DNA of 64,000 nucleotides from Chrysaora quinquecirrha (GCA_014526335.1 JACTAT010000052.1:4180897-4244896), one strand, 5' to 3'; positions 39,001 to 51,504 are shown, numbered from the stretch's first letter. The notes: generated by a model from the letters alone, not told the origin. Program-made: numbers and translations.

Positions 39001-41555
39001 AGCGTGGCGAGTATAATTATAAGTAAAAATCAGTATGTCGCTGCTGATGTCGAAATGGACGAAGACACCTCCACTTCGGAGGATCCGTCAACTGGTGGTG
39101 GCGTTGGCGGCGGGAAGAAATCCCGCCAAAAGTCGAGTAAAAAGTCAAAAAGTCGTGAGAAAATTGCTAGTGATGACTTGAAACAGAATAAACTGATGAA
39201 GTTGAATATTGACCCGGAAGATGATGATGATGATGATGATGACATGAAATTAGCTAAAGCGAAATCAAAGAAAAGTAAAAAGAAACACAAACCCTTAGAA
39301 CAATTAAAATCACCACCGAAATTAACTATGAAAATTAATATCAAGGACTCCAAGATTACCGAATCACCTACTAAATCGCCTAATTTCGAGGAGGTAATGC
39401 GGAAAGAGACTTTGAAACAAAAGGATGAAACTCCGATTGCTGAAGATACTGAGCAGAAACCAAGTACACAACCAAAAGCATTGCAAAGTTTTAAAATTCC
39501 AAAACGATCGTCATCACCGACAGAAGGTAAAGGAAGTAACGATGCCACGTCCAAAAGGGACACTAAGGTTAGTATTATTCGTGAACTGTTTTTAAGTAGT
39601 CTGTGAGGTGGTTTAGAGTTTTACGCAGCCATTCCGCACGTAGGGTACATCGTTTCGCTGCTGGGGTTACCTTTATAAAAGGGGGAATGGGCTTTGGTTG
39701 GAAACAGTAAGCCCCCGCTATTCTTTTATCTGAACTTATTGCTTAACAGTGGTCTTTTATTTTTCCAAATGTTTTTGAATAATTGCTCGGCTTATTTCCA
39801 TTCCATGGGACTATGCTCGATGATGCTATTCTGAAACTCATACAATTTACATATCTTTAATATATGAAAGTAAAAAAACCCTGAAAGTTTAATCTTTAAT
39901 GTTTCTCTTTTTCCAGGGAATCCTAACTTACCTTATCCTGAAACATACCTTGATAAGGCATTAGGGGTACTTTTGGTTGTCTTTTAAAACCATCTAGAGT
40001 TGCGGATTCCCTTATATCAATAGGGGTATTGTTCCGTGATTCTAGGTCCGTGTTTTTCGCGCTGTCCGCATTCAGTTTGGAGATCTGAGGATCATGACAG
40101 TTCCTTGTTACATACAAGTGCATATCATATAAGGGTAGATCTCGGCTTTCTTTCCAGACGTATATTTTTTCTCGTGTTCTACGTCATGACTGAAAAGAGT
40201 GCAATCATTGCTAACAAAACTTACGCAAGTCCTTTCCTTTGGGTAACCTTCTTTTATCTTGATTTATATTTTCTTTTCTGCCTAGAACTCAGGTCATAGG
40301 AAATGTGCGCAGGATGGTTGCGATAATCCCACAAAAACAACGCGAGAAAGAGGATCAATGTATTGTAGTAATCAATGCTTAGTGAATCATTGTAGGTGAG
40401 TAGAATTTAACATTTGCTATATTGGTTACAGCTGAATAAACTGTATCAATAATAGCATTAATTGGCGTCAAATCTTCTATGGTCCTTTGGATATTTAGAA
40501 GAGTTACAATTGTTATTATTGGGCTTCAAATCGGCTTTGGTCTTAAAGCTTTTAGTTTCTTTAGAATAATGATCTGAAACAAGGCTACTAACTGATTTGA
40601 GTGTAATTATCAGAAACAGACCGATACAATTAACTTAGGCGGAATTGGTCACCCTGCTGTCCCCGTGAGCTGATTGGTGTTCAAAACACAATACCAATCC
40701 AGCTTCACTTCTCTGATTGGTGCATTTCGATCCCCATGTGGGTATAATTCCAGATAGGCTTGCATGGGAACCATTTAAGGCGAATTATGTCCAAGGTTGT
40801 TTTCACCTGTCCGTTTTATAAGACTGAGTTTCGCAACTTTTTTGTGCAAAAGTTACATACGATAACACCGTAGTCGCCTATAACGTACTCTAGGATATCG
40901 TGTGCCATTCAAATTCTCCAAAGAGCCAGAGAAGAAAAGGAAACACCCAACCTCGTCCACAGGCCCCAAGTCGATTTTCCTCGAATCTCAACCGTCAAAT
41001 CGATTTTGGCCCTGGTAGTGGTCACAAAATCTGCCAAAATACTGGCAATTTTGGCCTAGGCATAAAAACAAGATGTAGGTTCCGAAAGCAGATGTTCGTA
41101 GAAAGGAAATGCAAAGAATTTCATTGTTACCTCTAAGGCAAGATACAATATCTCGTGTAGCATCATTTTTTGGTTTTTATAGATTTTTTTACATAGTTTT
41201 CGGCCTATATTGGTGTGAAATTTTGAAGAAACTGTGACGTCACTTAAAATTTCCATTGTTTGAGCAGCCAGTCAAATTGCTAATAGACAAGGCCGATACC
41301 AGGGTCGAATATGGACAGCGGAGTTTCACCTAGAGGCCTATTCACCCTGGGGACGAGGTTGGGAAACACCCTGTTCCTAATGTACCTTTCATATGACATC
41401 CGAATGCTACGGCCCGTTATTACGGGTTGCCGCAAGTTTTGGGAATTTTGCCAAAGTAAAGGCCTACTGCTTAACAATTTGATCTTTTCTTCCAAAATAG
41501 AAATGCATTCCAGTCATGGGTATTAGAGAGAAAATCTGAAGCTTCAAAATCGTAG
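33057..41555 (+). CDS. TOX: TOX-family HMG-box nuclear protein
   Basis: Chromatin-associated factor of the TOX family. Nine coding exons: 33057-33155, 34531-34689, 34891-36116, 36738-36804, 37111-37179, 38001-38081, 38761-39567, 40286-40395 and 41501-41555, giving 890 residues. Seen: an acidic N-terminus; a Gln/Glu/Arg coiled coil about 125-170 (QEEQARLIKEQERARQEAQA); a basic NLS (KKKRRGRGKGKKKKD) directly before the HMG box at about 494-563 (PKPISPYLMFFKDVQPIVRQ at its start, EYRASLAAE at its end); a long Ser/Thr/Lys-rich region with a short poly-Asp run; and a C-terminal cysteine motif with Cys843, Cys848, Cys863, Cys867 and HC at 871-872, ending NAFQSWVLERK. That motif matches the C-EYCSNECVVKHCRDVF-AWV tail I recall for TOX3/TOX4. 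The last exon is tiny and 1.1 kb away, but it restores frame exactly. Which vertebrate TOX paralogue is closest cannot be told by eye. Confidence 0.92.
37641..37854. mobile_element. MITE-like element, CAGTATTTCGTA ends, TOX intron
   Basis: Left CCAGTATTTCGTACCGCAAT; right CGTACTACGATACGAAGTAT TGG, imperfect inverted complements. It has no coding capacity. Confidence 0.5.
38141..38343. mobile_element. MITE-like element, CTTGGACAAAATGTTT ends, TOX intron
   Basis: The left end CTTGGACAAAATGTTT pairs with the right end AAATATTTTGCCCAAG (14 of 16 positions). It is short and non-coding. Confidence 0.55.
40634..40753. repeat. Dispersed CTGATTGGTG repeat, copy 2
   Basis: Starts CTTAGGCGGAATTGGTC and carries the same core as 16815-16926 (GAGCTGATTGGTGTT, CTGATTGGTGCATTTCGA, GTGGGTATAATTCC). 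It lies in the last TOX intron. Confidence 0.7.
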
Positions 41556-41817
41556 CAAAAATGCTGTGGACACGGGTGAGCGAGGATTTTATATGATTCA
41601 AAATATTTCAATGCCATAAATCCATTGTACATTCAATAATTTGTAAAAATTAACATGATTTTTCATGTCATCTAGATTTCGTGAAACAGAAATTATTTGA
41701 ATACCGCTTTCGTATAGAAGTAGAGAAATATATCGTCATGTACTTCAAAGATTAGTGTATCTATGTATTGTTTTGTTATAGTGAAACTTTGAGATACTTG
41801 TGAATTCCACTTTGTGT

Positions 41818-42665
41818 TTGTCTTGTCCGATCCCGTGGAGCTTCCTCGGCTATCGTCGGCTCTCATTCGCTGACAACTCTTCTGTGAGACGTATCCTTGC
41901 CCATTCTTTCCATCAATATGCATTTTCTTGACGCCTTGTTGGTTGTAGTCATTCTACGAGCCAGTCTTATCCCGTCGACCTTCATCAGCCATTGTCGCCT
42001 CTCATTCGCTAATATCTCTAATATGAGATAGTATCCTAGCCTAAGTCTGTCCATTAATATGCAATTTCTGGACGTCGTGTTGTTGGGGAGTCATTCTACC
42101 AGCCAGTCTTATCCCGTCGAGCCTCCCCGGCTATCGTCGCCGCTCATTCGTTTACGACTCTTCCGTGAGATAGTACCCTTGCCTATTTCTGTCCATTAAT
42201 ATGCAACTTCTTTACGTCGTGTTGTTGGGTAATTATTTTATAAGTCAGTCTTATTCCGTCTACACAGCTTCCTCGGCTATCGTCGACTCTCATTCGCTGA
42301 CGACTCTTCCGTGAGATAGTACCCTTGCCTGTCTGTCCATTATTGTGCAATTTCTTGACGTCGTGTTGTTGGGGAGTCATTCTACCAGCCCGTCCTATCC
42401 CGTCGAGCTTCCTCGGCTATCGTCGCCTCACATTCTTTGACGACTCTTCCGTGAGATAGTACCCTTGCCTGTCTGTCCATTATTGTGCAATTTCTTGACG
42501 TCGTGTTGTTGGGGAGTCATTCTACCAGCCCGTCCTATCCTGTCGAGCTTCCTCGGCTATCGTCGGCTCTCATTCGCTGAAAGCTCTTCTGTGAGATATT
42601 GTCCTAGCGTAAGTCTGTCCATTAATTGCTTCACGTCGTGTTGGTGGGTAGTTATTTATAAGCCT
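41818..42665. repeat. Six-unit ~140-bp satellite 3' of TOX
   Basis: The anchor CGGCTATCGTCG or a variant recurs at about 41848, 41986, 42129, 42272, 42413 and 42553, a spacing of 138-143. Each unit also has TCTTATCCCGTCGAGCTTCC, CTCTTCCGTGAGATAGT and CTTGACGTCGTGTTGTTGGG. The two units at 42300-42560 are nearly identical, which suggests recent duplication. The small open frames on either strand come from the repeat. Confidence 0.9.
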
Positions 42666-42836
42666 ATCTAAGCCTAATTCAGCACTATACATATTTGAAA
42701 TTTATATATATGACATGAATGGCGTACCGACTTCCATACCTTTCATACATTCATCTTCTTTGCGCAGGTAAAAGAGAATGGACTAAGAAAACATAAAATA
42801 AACTTTAATATCCCATCAAAAAAATATTTAAGATTT

Positions 42837-44692
42837 TCATTTTATTTCTGCAACGGAATAATCCAATTTTACGGTGCTTTTCCAGTAAGGGAAATATTTC
42901 TTTGCTAACAGAAGAAACTTTACCGTATTTCCATTTATATGATCAACTACAGGAATTTCTCTAGATATTTTTGAATTACTAGTTTTCGTTTTAAGTGTTA
43001 TGCGAAACTTACGGTTAGAGCATAAGTTAATGACTTCTAGTGCTGAAGCCCAAATGTCTTCTCTATCCATTACGCCTTTCTTGTCAACTTTGTAATATGT
43101 TCTTTGCACGAATTGTATGCAGCTATTTCTGTTCAATTTCTCGAAACGAAATAGTGCTGGAATACCTGGGAGACTTGGTTGGGAGCTCTGGGTTTTTTCC
43201 AGGTCAATCATGCTTGATTTTGCAGGAATTTCTGATCGTTGAACATTCAAGGAGCAAACACAGAGCCTTGTGTCGACCCTTTCATCCTGACATCTGCGAT
43301 AAATTCCGTATTGTGACAATCTATCAAAACTGAGAAGCTTCATATTCATTGAATCCTTTTCTGGATCGATGGTTGATTGAATCTCAACATGAAAAACGTC
43401 TTCATTTTGATCTGCTCCTAATCCTGCCCTCACTTTGAAATCCATTGTCGTTATCGAATGTTCTCCTGAACTTCTTTCTCGCACATTCAAGAAATATAAC
43501 GGATACAATCTATGACATTTAGTTGTGAATTCAGTTTGAGATTCTTGCTGCTTCAATATCATATTATTCAAAGTTCCAACTGCAAATTCCAACACTCCTA
43601 TTTGCTTTGTGTCGTTCTGCACTTCAGTATCCCATCCTTCACACACACACAGATTTGGTAATCGAAGATTGAGGTCGTCACATGTTCTATTTGCTGGAAT
43701 TGTTTGTAATATTCCCTGATATCCTATGACTTCTTTATTCTTTGCTCTTCGAGCAATTGTTTTCAAAGATGCATGTAAATCGAGCATTGTAAGCAAGCGT
43801 CTGCTATTTAAACGTAATGAATTCATTACATCATCACCAAAATAGTCTGCAACACTTCGTGGTATTATCATAAAGAGAGACGGATGATACATCTCATATC
43901 TTCCTTCCATAACAGCGTTTGTATATCTCGTATAAGTATTACCATGATCTGCTAATAGAATCGTAAGAGTATCCGGCAACACAGACATTTCTTCTACAAA
44001 CTTCGATAAATCTAAATTCAATGTTTGTATTCTTAGTCCTGTGTAGTCATGAGCTGTGTTTATTCCAGTGAAACTAAATTTGGGCTTTGTTTTGTAAAGA
44101 TGAGTTTCTTTGTGAAATTGATGCAAAAACTGGAATATATAAGAATGCTGGAATCTGCCATTGAAGCATATTTGGTTGCCTTTCGGTCCATTGAAAGGAG
44201 TTGCTACGTTATTTTCTGCAAGGATCTCACAGCTTGAATGACTCAAACCTTGGTGGAAGAAAGAATTGTTAAAAAGGAATTTATTCTATTGAATGGATGA
44301 ACCCAGCATACTCTGATGTTGACACCCATATGGCAATGCTGGGCTATGTTCCTGACTATTATTCGTTGTTTTGATTATTTTAGAAACTTGTGACTATAAT
44401 TGGATGATAATGATGATTACGGTAGTGATAATAGTTCATTGGTATAATTTAATGATGATGATGATGATGATGGCGGTTGATAATGATAATAATGATGATG
44501 ACGATTTTGATGATGATGATAAAGATAATGATGATGATGATGGTGATGATGATGATGCAGATGATATGATGAATAATGATGATGATAAAGATAATGATAA
44601 TAAAGATAATGATGGTGATGATGATGATGATCTTGATGATGATGATGATGATGATGATTATGATGATGATAAAGATAATGATAATAAAGATA

Positions 44693-44737
<45 letters not shown>

Positions 44738-47372
44738 TTGGTGACGATAATAATGATAATGATATTAATGATTATGATGATGATGTTGTGGTGGTGAAGA
44801 TTATGCTTATAATAATGATATGATGATGATGATGATGATGATAATGCTAATTAGTATGCTGATTATGATGACAATGATGCTGATGATCATGATGTTGATG
44901 GCTATGATGATGATTATGATGATGATAATAAAGATAATGATGATGATGATGATGATGATCTTGATGATGATGATGATTATGATGATTATGGCGATGATGA
45001 TTATGATGATGATGATGACAATGATGATGACTATGATGATGACGATGATTATGTTGATAATGATTATGATGAATATGGCAATGATAATGATGACGATGAT
45101 GATTATGATGATGATGATTCTTGTGATTATAGATGATTCTTGAACATTATAAACATTTTGCTTAGCAGCAGCAAGAAACCGACTGACAAAGAGTTCGCAT
45201 GTGAAATACTTTTCCATACTTATCCGTGTTGCTTTAACTATGGTTTTTCTAGTCATGAAATTTGATATTGTGCAAAAGCCAAATCTCGGGGGTAAATGAA
45301 CCAAAAGGTCTTAAAAGTAAGCCAAAAATATTAGATTTCATTTCATCGGATTTTGTGGGATATTTATATTCTCAGATCCATTATTTTCATTTCAGACAAC
45401 CTCCAGATCCTCCCACCTCTCTGGATTTTCTTATCAATCAATAAATATTGACCTGCAGTGGTTGTATCATGTATTGGCAATAGTTTTTGGAGTATTTTTA
45501 AGGATGGGGTGTTTACATAATGCTGTACACTTTTTTTTTAATAAGCAACTTGACTTTCGTCCAGCCCTCAAAGTTGCTTAAAATTTTAGACACTTCAGCC
45601 CTCAGAGTTGCTTAAACGTTGCTTAACATTTTTTGTACCTACTAACCACCCCTAACTTCGCGGTCAAAATTGTCATCTGTTAGGCCTACAAAATGACTTT
45701 TGGGAGACAGTAAGTGGAAAAACGTTAGCTAACGAACTTCAACATGCAAAACATAAGAACGAAAAATAATGTCCTAACACAAGAAAGAGAATAAGCGTTG
45801 TTGTTTGACTTCTTAGTTGCTTACAGTAATTCAATTGAGCCCTCAAGTTGTTTAATGTTAAGGTCAGTTCAGCCCTAGTTGCTTATTGAGTGGTTGCTTA
45901 TTAAAAAAAAGTGTATACTTGCGATTTGCTTGCAAGTTACGTTTCCTAGTTATTCTGACCTATACCCTGTTACCTGCATTGCCTTCTCACCCAAAGGGTA
46001 ATATTCGGTTTACCCTACCTGTCATATCAATGTTGGCCTTCCGCAATGTTTCCACGAAAGATGTCCAATTAGATGGTGAGCCAAGATCCATTCTCATTCC
46101 CCACCAATTTTTCCAACAAAGATCATCTTGATTCATAGTTTCATACCCTGCATTTTTAAATTCACCCATCAGCTCATGAATACCAATGACACTGCGTTGT
46201 TTCTCCGCGTCTGTCATCTTTTTAGGGAATAATTTCCCGGTGAAAAGTGCACGGAAATTCTCAGCACTGTGTCCATGTACCGACTGGAATAGTTCAAAAT
46301 CAATAATTTCAGTACCTGATTTTTTATTTATTTCATTGAATGTTTTAATCACCGTTGGTAGAGATCTGTAAAAATGTGCCCGTGAAATTGAATCCAATAG
46401 AACAATGTTGACATTAGGGATGGCCCTGTTCTTTGTTTCATATGGCTTATCGTCCAATTTCACTGACGGGAGAACCACAAGCTGCTCAGCTGTAACTTTG
46501 CCTTTATCGTTAACACAGCCTATGAATAAAAAGTTAGACATCTGCTCGATAGCTTTAGTCGCAATTTCTTTTAGTTTCTCTTCAAGTTTTTCGATCTTTG
46601 AAACACTAATCAGCTTCTCGGTGTTCCCTGTTTTGCTGTTTAGTCCACGCAGTATAAATTTCTTGCAGTTATGCCTCCCTTGGTCGCATTCAACCTTTAT
46701 CATTCTACTTGGAGCTTTCAGTTTTTCAAGCTGGACTGTGCAAAACACACGAGAATGCGGATCTTTGCATCTCTGCAAATGTGGGTCTATTTTATACACT
46801 TCGTTTGCATATTGACAGTCTTGCGATGATGGTTTGTGGGGAATGCATGCTAACTGTTCAGGTGGCACAACTTCGTTTGCATTTTTTTTGAAAATCGACA
46901 ATTTCGGACAGCCTTGTCCTCTAGGCTCAGAGTTAGCATGCCTTCTTGAGGGTTGAATTTCTCTAGAAGCTGAACGGTCTTGTTTCGCAGATGCGAAGCT
47001 GTTTGGATTGATTTTGTTGTGTTTTGTCTCTTTACTGCCATGTTTTTTCTCTGGAACTTTAGAATATTTCGTAAATTTCCCATCTTTTAAACCTTCGATT
47101 TTGTAAGCGATCTCCACGTGCTGCCCTTCCAAGCTTCGCTCAAGCGCTGCTCTGTTATTCTTATTTTGCAAGGTACCTTTTCTTTCTCCAACTGAAGAAT
47201 AAATTTTTGCGAATTCATTCTTTATTCGATAAACTTTGTTTACAATATTCACGTGGTTGTGTTCTGTGGAGTAGAGTTCCTGGAATAACAGAATGACGAC
47301 ATACACCAAACAAATATAGAACACCAGCATATATTTGCTGATATGACGAGACTTGATCAACTTTCTATACAT
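42837..47372 (-). CDS. DUF229 (alkaline-phosphatase/sulfatase-fold) type II membrane protein, intact copy
   Basis: Two coding exons: 47372-46019 and 44248-42837 (intron 1.77 kb), giving 921 residues. Seen: a short basic cytosolic start (MYRKLIKSRHISKY), a single membrane anchor about 14-31 (MLVFYICLVYVVILLF), then a lumenal/extracellular part with many Cys. The catalytic-fold motifs are NIVLLDSISRAHFYRSLP with the presumed Ser/Thr nucleophile region at 327-334, SVHGHSAENFRALFTG, GYETMNQDDLCW, and the metal-binding LLADHGNTY (Asp552, His553). These motifs are those of DUF229 (Pfam PF02995), animal proteins related to sulfatases and phosphatases with no agreed substrate. The chosen ATG is the first credible methionine; an upstream GTG in frame is ignored. 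The gene is head-to-head with a paralogue 2.5 kb away, and its intron contains a GAT microsatellite and a MITE. Confidence 0.9.
44442..45122 (+). repeat. GAT microsatellite in DUF229 intron
   Basis: A long, slightly impure GATGATGAT tract broken by AAAGATAATGATAATAAAGA words that occur twice at a constant spacing. The Asp-rich, Met-rich and Ile-rich open frames on both strands are artefacts of the tract. Confidence 0.95.
45528..45913. mobile_element. TA-flanked MITE, internal word TTGCTTA
   Basis: Starts CACTTTTTTTTTAATAAGCA and ends TGCTTATTAAAAAAAAGTG, with TA on each side. The interior has repeated AGTTGCTTAA and TCAGCCCTCA. It lies in the intron of the minus-strand DUF229 gene. Confidence 0.85.
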
Positions 47373-47867
47373 GATAATAAAATGATCGAAGATGGATGAT
47401 TCAGACACTGCATTCGATTTTTATAACTATGGTTTTTATGAGCCAGTAGCCATTTCAACAGACAGACGAAAGCCCAAGGCAAAAAACGTTCAATCTTTTG
47501 CAAACCCGGAATCCCCCTGAAATCATGGAATATAATAGTGTGTTTACTCTGCATTTATCCACATCTCTACCTTGATAGGGGGTTATTTGCGTCCATAGAA
47601 CAGTTTTATGGCAACCATGTGTAAAATTTACTATAAGTCAGAAGTTCTACATCTAGTTGCAATGTAAATAATATATCTTCCTTTTTGTTAGAAACAGCAA
47701 GTCTGGCCCAACCTTTGATGTTCTTATATTTCTTCTCCTAATCTCAGTTTACAGTTTGAAAGCAGAACATTGTGTCGTTGTGGTCAAAATGTCTGAATAG
47801 CAAGAAAGTGTGGTCAGATAGTGTAATAAGATTATCCTTCCTTCACCTGATCACTCTGACCAGGGTG
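47373..47867. promoter_or_regulatory. Upstream region of the minus-strand DUF229 gene
   Basis: AT-rich sequence without a recognised element. It should hold the promoter of the minus-strand gene. I see no similarity to the repeat-built upstream region of the plus-strand paralogue. Confidence 0.35.
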
Positions 47868-48110
47868 TATGCTGATGACGATCGTGATCATGATCATGAT
47901 CATGATTGCTGATCATGATGATGATGCTGATGATGGAGATAATGATTGTTGTTATTATGTTCGTGATAAATATTTTGATAATGATTTTGATGATGATCAT
48001 GATGATGAAGTTGATGAGTATGATAATGATTGTGATCACGATGATTATGATTATTATGGTGGTGATAATTTTGATTATGATTGTGTCAATTATGACTATC
48101 AAGATGTCTT
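47868..48110 (+). repeat. GAT/CATGAT microsatellite between the DUF229 genes
   Basis: Impure tract of GATGAT, GATCATGATCATGAT and GATTATGATTATTATGG words. It is the second such tract within about 3 kb, the other being in the DUF229 intron. The Asp-rich and Ile-rich frames are artefacts. Confidence 0.9.
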
Positions 48111-48484
48111 GTTTCGTCGCTATCAAAACAAAGGTATAATGATAGGTGAAAGTATGGGTTTTTATAAATGCACTCGTTCAACGAGCAGTTTGTTTGCCGA
48201 CGGACTTTAAAGTCCCACTATGAATAAAGAGCTGTAAGAAATGCCAGTTCAAAAGTGCGGCTCTACAACTTTGATTTGAGATAAGCATGGCCATTGCATT
48301 GGAATAAAGTCATAAGCATGCTTTTCATTGATTATTATAACTTCATGATGATGAAGTTGAGATGAAATTTTATAAAGTTCCAGAATTTAAACATTTTGTT
48401 CGGCCTAATCTGCAGATGAAATTTTTGCCTAAATGTAAAGTCAAAAGGTCTTAAGTTTTCTGAAAGTATGCATGTAGTACAATA

Positions 48485-48862
48485 CACTCTTTTTTTATAA
48501 GAAACTAAGATTTTTGGTCAGTACTCAAAGTTTCTTAGTTTTGGGACAAATTTGGTACTGAAAGTTTCTTAGCAGTTTCTTAGAATCAAAATTTTTAAGT
48601 GCCAAAACGGGCAATTGATACTTAAATTCTAAAAATAGAAGGAGCAATGCAATTCACGTTTACATCAGCTGTTTTTTCTGTCAAAATAGACACTTATGGT
48701 GCAACAGAAGTTTGTTTTCTCGATGTTTTATTTCTAATTCTAAAGATTCTTGAGACCTGGGAGTTTCTTACCATTTTTGGTCGAGTACTGAAAGTTTCTT
48801 AACCAATATTGATCTCAGTACTGAGTTTCTTATAAATGGGTTTCTTATAAAAAAAATGAGTG
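48485..48862. mobile_element. TA-flanked MITE, internal word TTTCTTA
   Basis: Starts CACTCTTTTTTTATAAGAAA and ends TTCTTATAAAAAAAATGAGTG, with TA on both sides. Inside, AGTTTCTTA recurs many times, together with GGTCAGTACT and GGTCGAGTACT. It is the third member of the family, between the two DUF229 genes. Confidence 0.88.
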
Positions 48863-49177
48863 TAGCGCACTCCACGAATAATGCCCTTTGAAATCGAAAT
48901 TTATTACTTAATTTAATTTATTATTTCATCGCAGCCTTAGACTGAAAAAAGATTCAATGTGAAAAGGCAGGTGCATTATTATTTTTAGCACTCTACTATG
49001 TAAGAAAATCAAGGCAACATACAAATAACACAGATAAGAGATATACGTAAATGCAATTTGTGGATTTCTCAACCCAACAAAGTGTTTGCCTTTTAAGCCT
49101 GTTCAAATAGTTGGTTTTAAAAACCTGGGTTTAACTTGATAAACCATCAGTCGGAGAAAACTGAATGGATCACTTTC

Positions 49178-49870
49178 GTGGTAGGACCATCTATATTTTG
49201 AATTGCTCGAATACTTTGCTTGCTATGAGGAGTACAAGTATTGTAACCTGCAATCTCGCACATGCATCCAGAAATACGAGGGATACTGCTGCGTTAATCA
49301 CTTTGACGAGTACTGCGTTAATGGCGATTTGAAGTTGGCCTGACAAAGATCCCTTTTTTTCGATCGCTCAAATCTATTGTGTATTAAATGTTGAGTGAAA
49401 TAGTTTTAAAAATGTATTGCCTAAGGGGCGTCATCGATCATAAACATAACTGAATGCACGTTGGAAGAGTGATGAGTTAATCCTGTTGGCGATCACTACG
49501 TTTATCGCGATCTGAAGTGAGAAGATACATCGATCTAAAATCGCTCAAAAGGCTAGTTTGTTTGTTCAGAGGTTAGTCATTGAAATAGTTGCGAAAGCAG
49601 ATCTTACTTTATTGTGATACACCATAATAAACTACACGCAATTCACATGGGAGATCGCTCATTTTATCTCGTTGGAGATTACTACTTTTATCGCGATCTG
49701 AAGTGAGAAAATACATCTATCTGGAAATGCTCAAATAGTTCATTTTTAAGTTATTGAAATAGATTAAAGCAGGTCTTGCTTTAGTGTGGTAAACGGTCAT
49801 AAACTAATCGAAAGTCTTTTCCAAGTATACAGTACTGCGTTAATGGCAATCTGAACGAGATAGGACCATC
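49178..49870 (+). repeat. Degenerate ~180-bp repeats upstream of plus-strand DUF229
   Basis: The motif GGCGAT-TGAAGT/TCGCGATCTGAAGTGAGAA recurs near 49325, 49505, 49690 and 49845. It is accompanied by GATCGCTCAAA (49370, 49545), GAGATCGCTCATTTT (49650) and GGTCATAAAC or GATCATAAAC. TAGGACCATCTAT near 49182 matches TAGGACCATCATG at 49861, so the last unit runs into the start codon. Confidence 0.75.
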
Positions 49871-51227
49871 ATGAATATTAAGTTCAGAAAGATCTTGAAA
49901 ATTCTCCGTGGGGAGTACGCCATGCTTTTGATAATCTGCGCATTATGCGCCCTAATGCTTGCATTTCAAGAGTGTCTAATGATGTTTCAGACCAGAGAAA
50001 AGCTTGGCTCTGACAAGACAGAGGAATCTATTGCTGGAGAAAACGTAATAAATCATGTATTGGCTTTGAGAAACCCTTACAACCCGGCACGTAGAGAATT
50101 TCAGAGATCAAGCGCAAGTAACGGTAAAAAGGCCAAAGATTATAACAATCTCTACAAGCTTTACTCAAAGGCGAATCGCATGGTTGAGAGCTTGGAGATT
50201 GAAGGCAAACACCATCATCCACTTCCAGTCGGTGAAAGAGTAGCTGCGGATGATGAGAAAGCAGCATGTCCAAAGCATCGCATTGCATCGAAGTATGGTG
50301 AACAGAGATTCAAGAAAGACATTGTGGAGCTATTATGCAAACCTCATGAATCGTCTTTACAAGACTGTTTGTATGCAAAAAAGCTTTATAAAATCGATGA
50401 AGGATTACGCAAATGCAAGGTACCAGATTCGAAAATGTATTGCGATGTAAGTTACGATTTTCGCGATCGCAATATCAAGATTCGATGCAACGAGAGTAAC
50501 GACTGCTCGTTGTTTGTTGTGCACGGATTGGACAATAACACAGGTGGATTAAAGGTTTTGAAAAGTTTTTTCAATGTTACAGAAATGGAGTTTGGTTTGT
50601 TGAAAATAGCGAAAAAAGCAATGCAAGAAAATCTTTGTTTTGTTTTTATATATTGTGTTAATGATGAAGGAAAACACATTGGAAAGCAGCTAGTTGTTCT
50701 TCCGTCCGTCCAGTTGGAAGATAAGCCACTAGAAACGAATGAAGCCAGCGCAGCCATGACAAGCCCGAACATCAACATCGTGCTTCTGGATTCAATTTCA
50801 AGGGCACATTTTTACAGATCTCTGCCAATGTTGATTAACAAATTCAATGAAATTAACAAGAAATCAGACACAGAGATTATTGATTTTGAACTATTCCAGT
50901 CAGTGCACGGACATAGCGCTGAGAATTTCCGAGCACTTTTTACAGGGAAATTATTCCACAAATCAATGTCAGATGCCGTGAAAGAAGACCAGAAGATTGG
51001 AGCTAATGAGCTTTTGGGTAGCTTCAAGGACTCAGGATACGAGACTATGTACCAAGATGATCTGTGCTGGAAAAGTTTTTGGGGTATGAGATTAGATTTG
51101 GGTTCACCGAAAAATTGGAGCTCCTTCGTTAAAGAAATCAAAAATTCTAATATTGATACAACTGGTAAGTGTCTTTTGAAGAAAGGCATTTTAAAAATTC
51201 CATAAAACTCGAAAAATGTTTGAAAAA

Positions 51228-51504
51228 CGTATTTCCGCCATTAAGCGCCCTCCCTCGAATAAGCGCCTCCTTGGGTTGAAAAGCCCTTGGGTTGGTCCCA
51301 GTCACTCCTCTGATGGTGTATGTGCAAGCTGCTGTTGAGAGGTATCAAGAGACATCTCTTGCTAGTTCCTGCGACTGCGAGGCATTCCGTTTCCGTTAAC
51401 GCTTCCGTCAGAACGTTAGCTTATTGGTAAATTTTCGAATAATTACTGCTCTTTGAGACTGGCTTTTAAATATGAGCCCTTGGCGCCTAGGAGGAAATAC
51501 GGTA
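51228..51504. mobile_element. MITE with TCGAATAAGCGCC ends, copy 2
   Basis: Left ACGTATTTCCGCCATTAAGC then TCGAATAAGCGCC; right GGCGCCTAGGAGGAAATACGGTA-type end. It lies in the intron of the plus-strand DUF229 gene. Confidence 0.7.

Noticed and set aside
39030..39563. 177-codon minus-strand frame
   Set aside because: Antisense shadow of TOX exon 7.
44371..45304. Asp-rich, Met-rich and Ile-rich open frames of 100-165 codons on both strands
   Set aside because: They are translations of one GAT microsatellite in different frames, within an intron.
47851..48210. Open frames over the second GAT tract
   Set aside because: Same cause: low-complexity tract, no domain or splice support.
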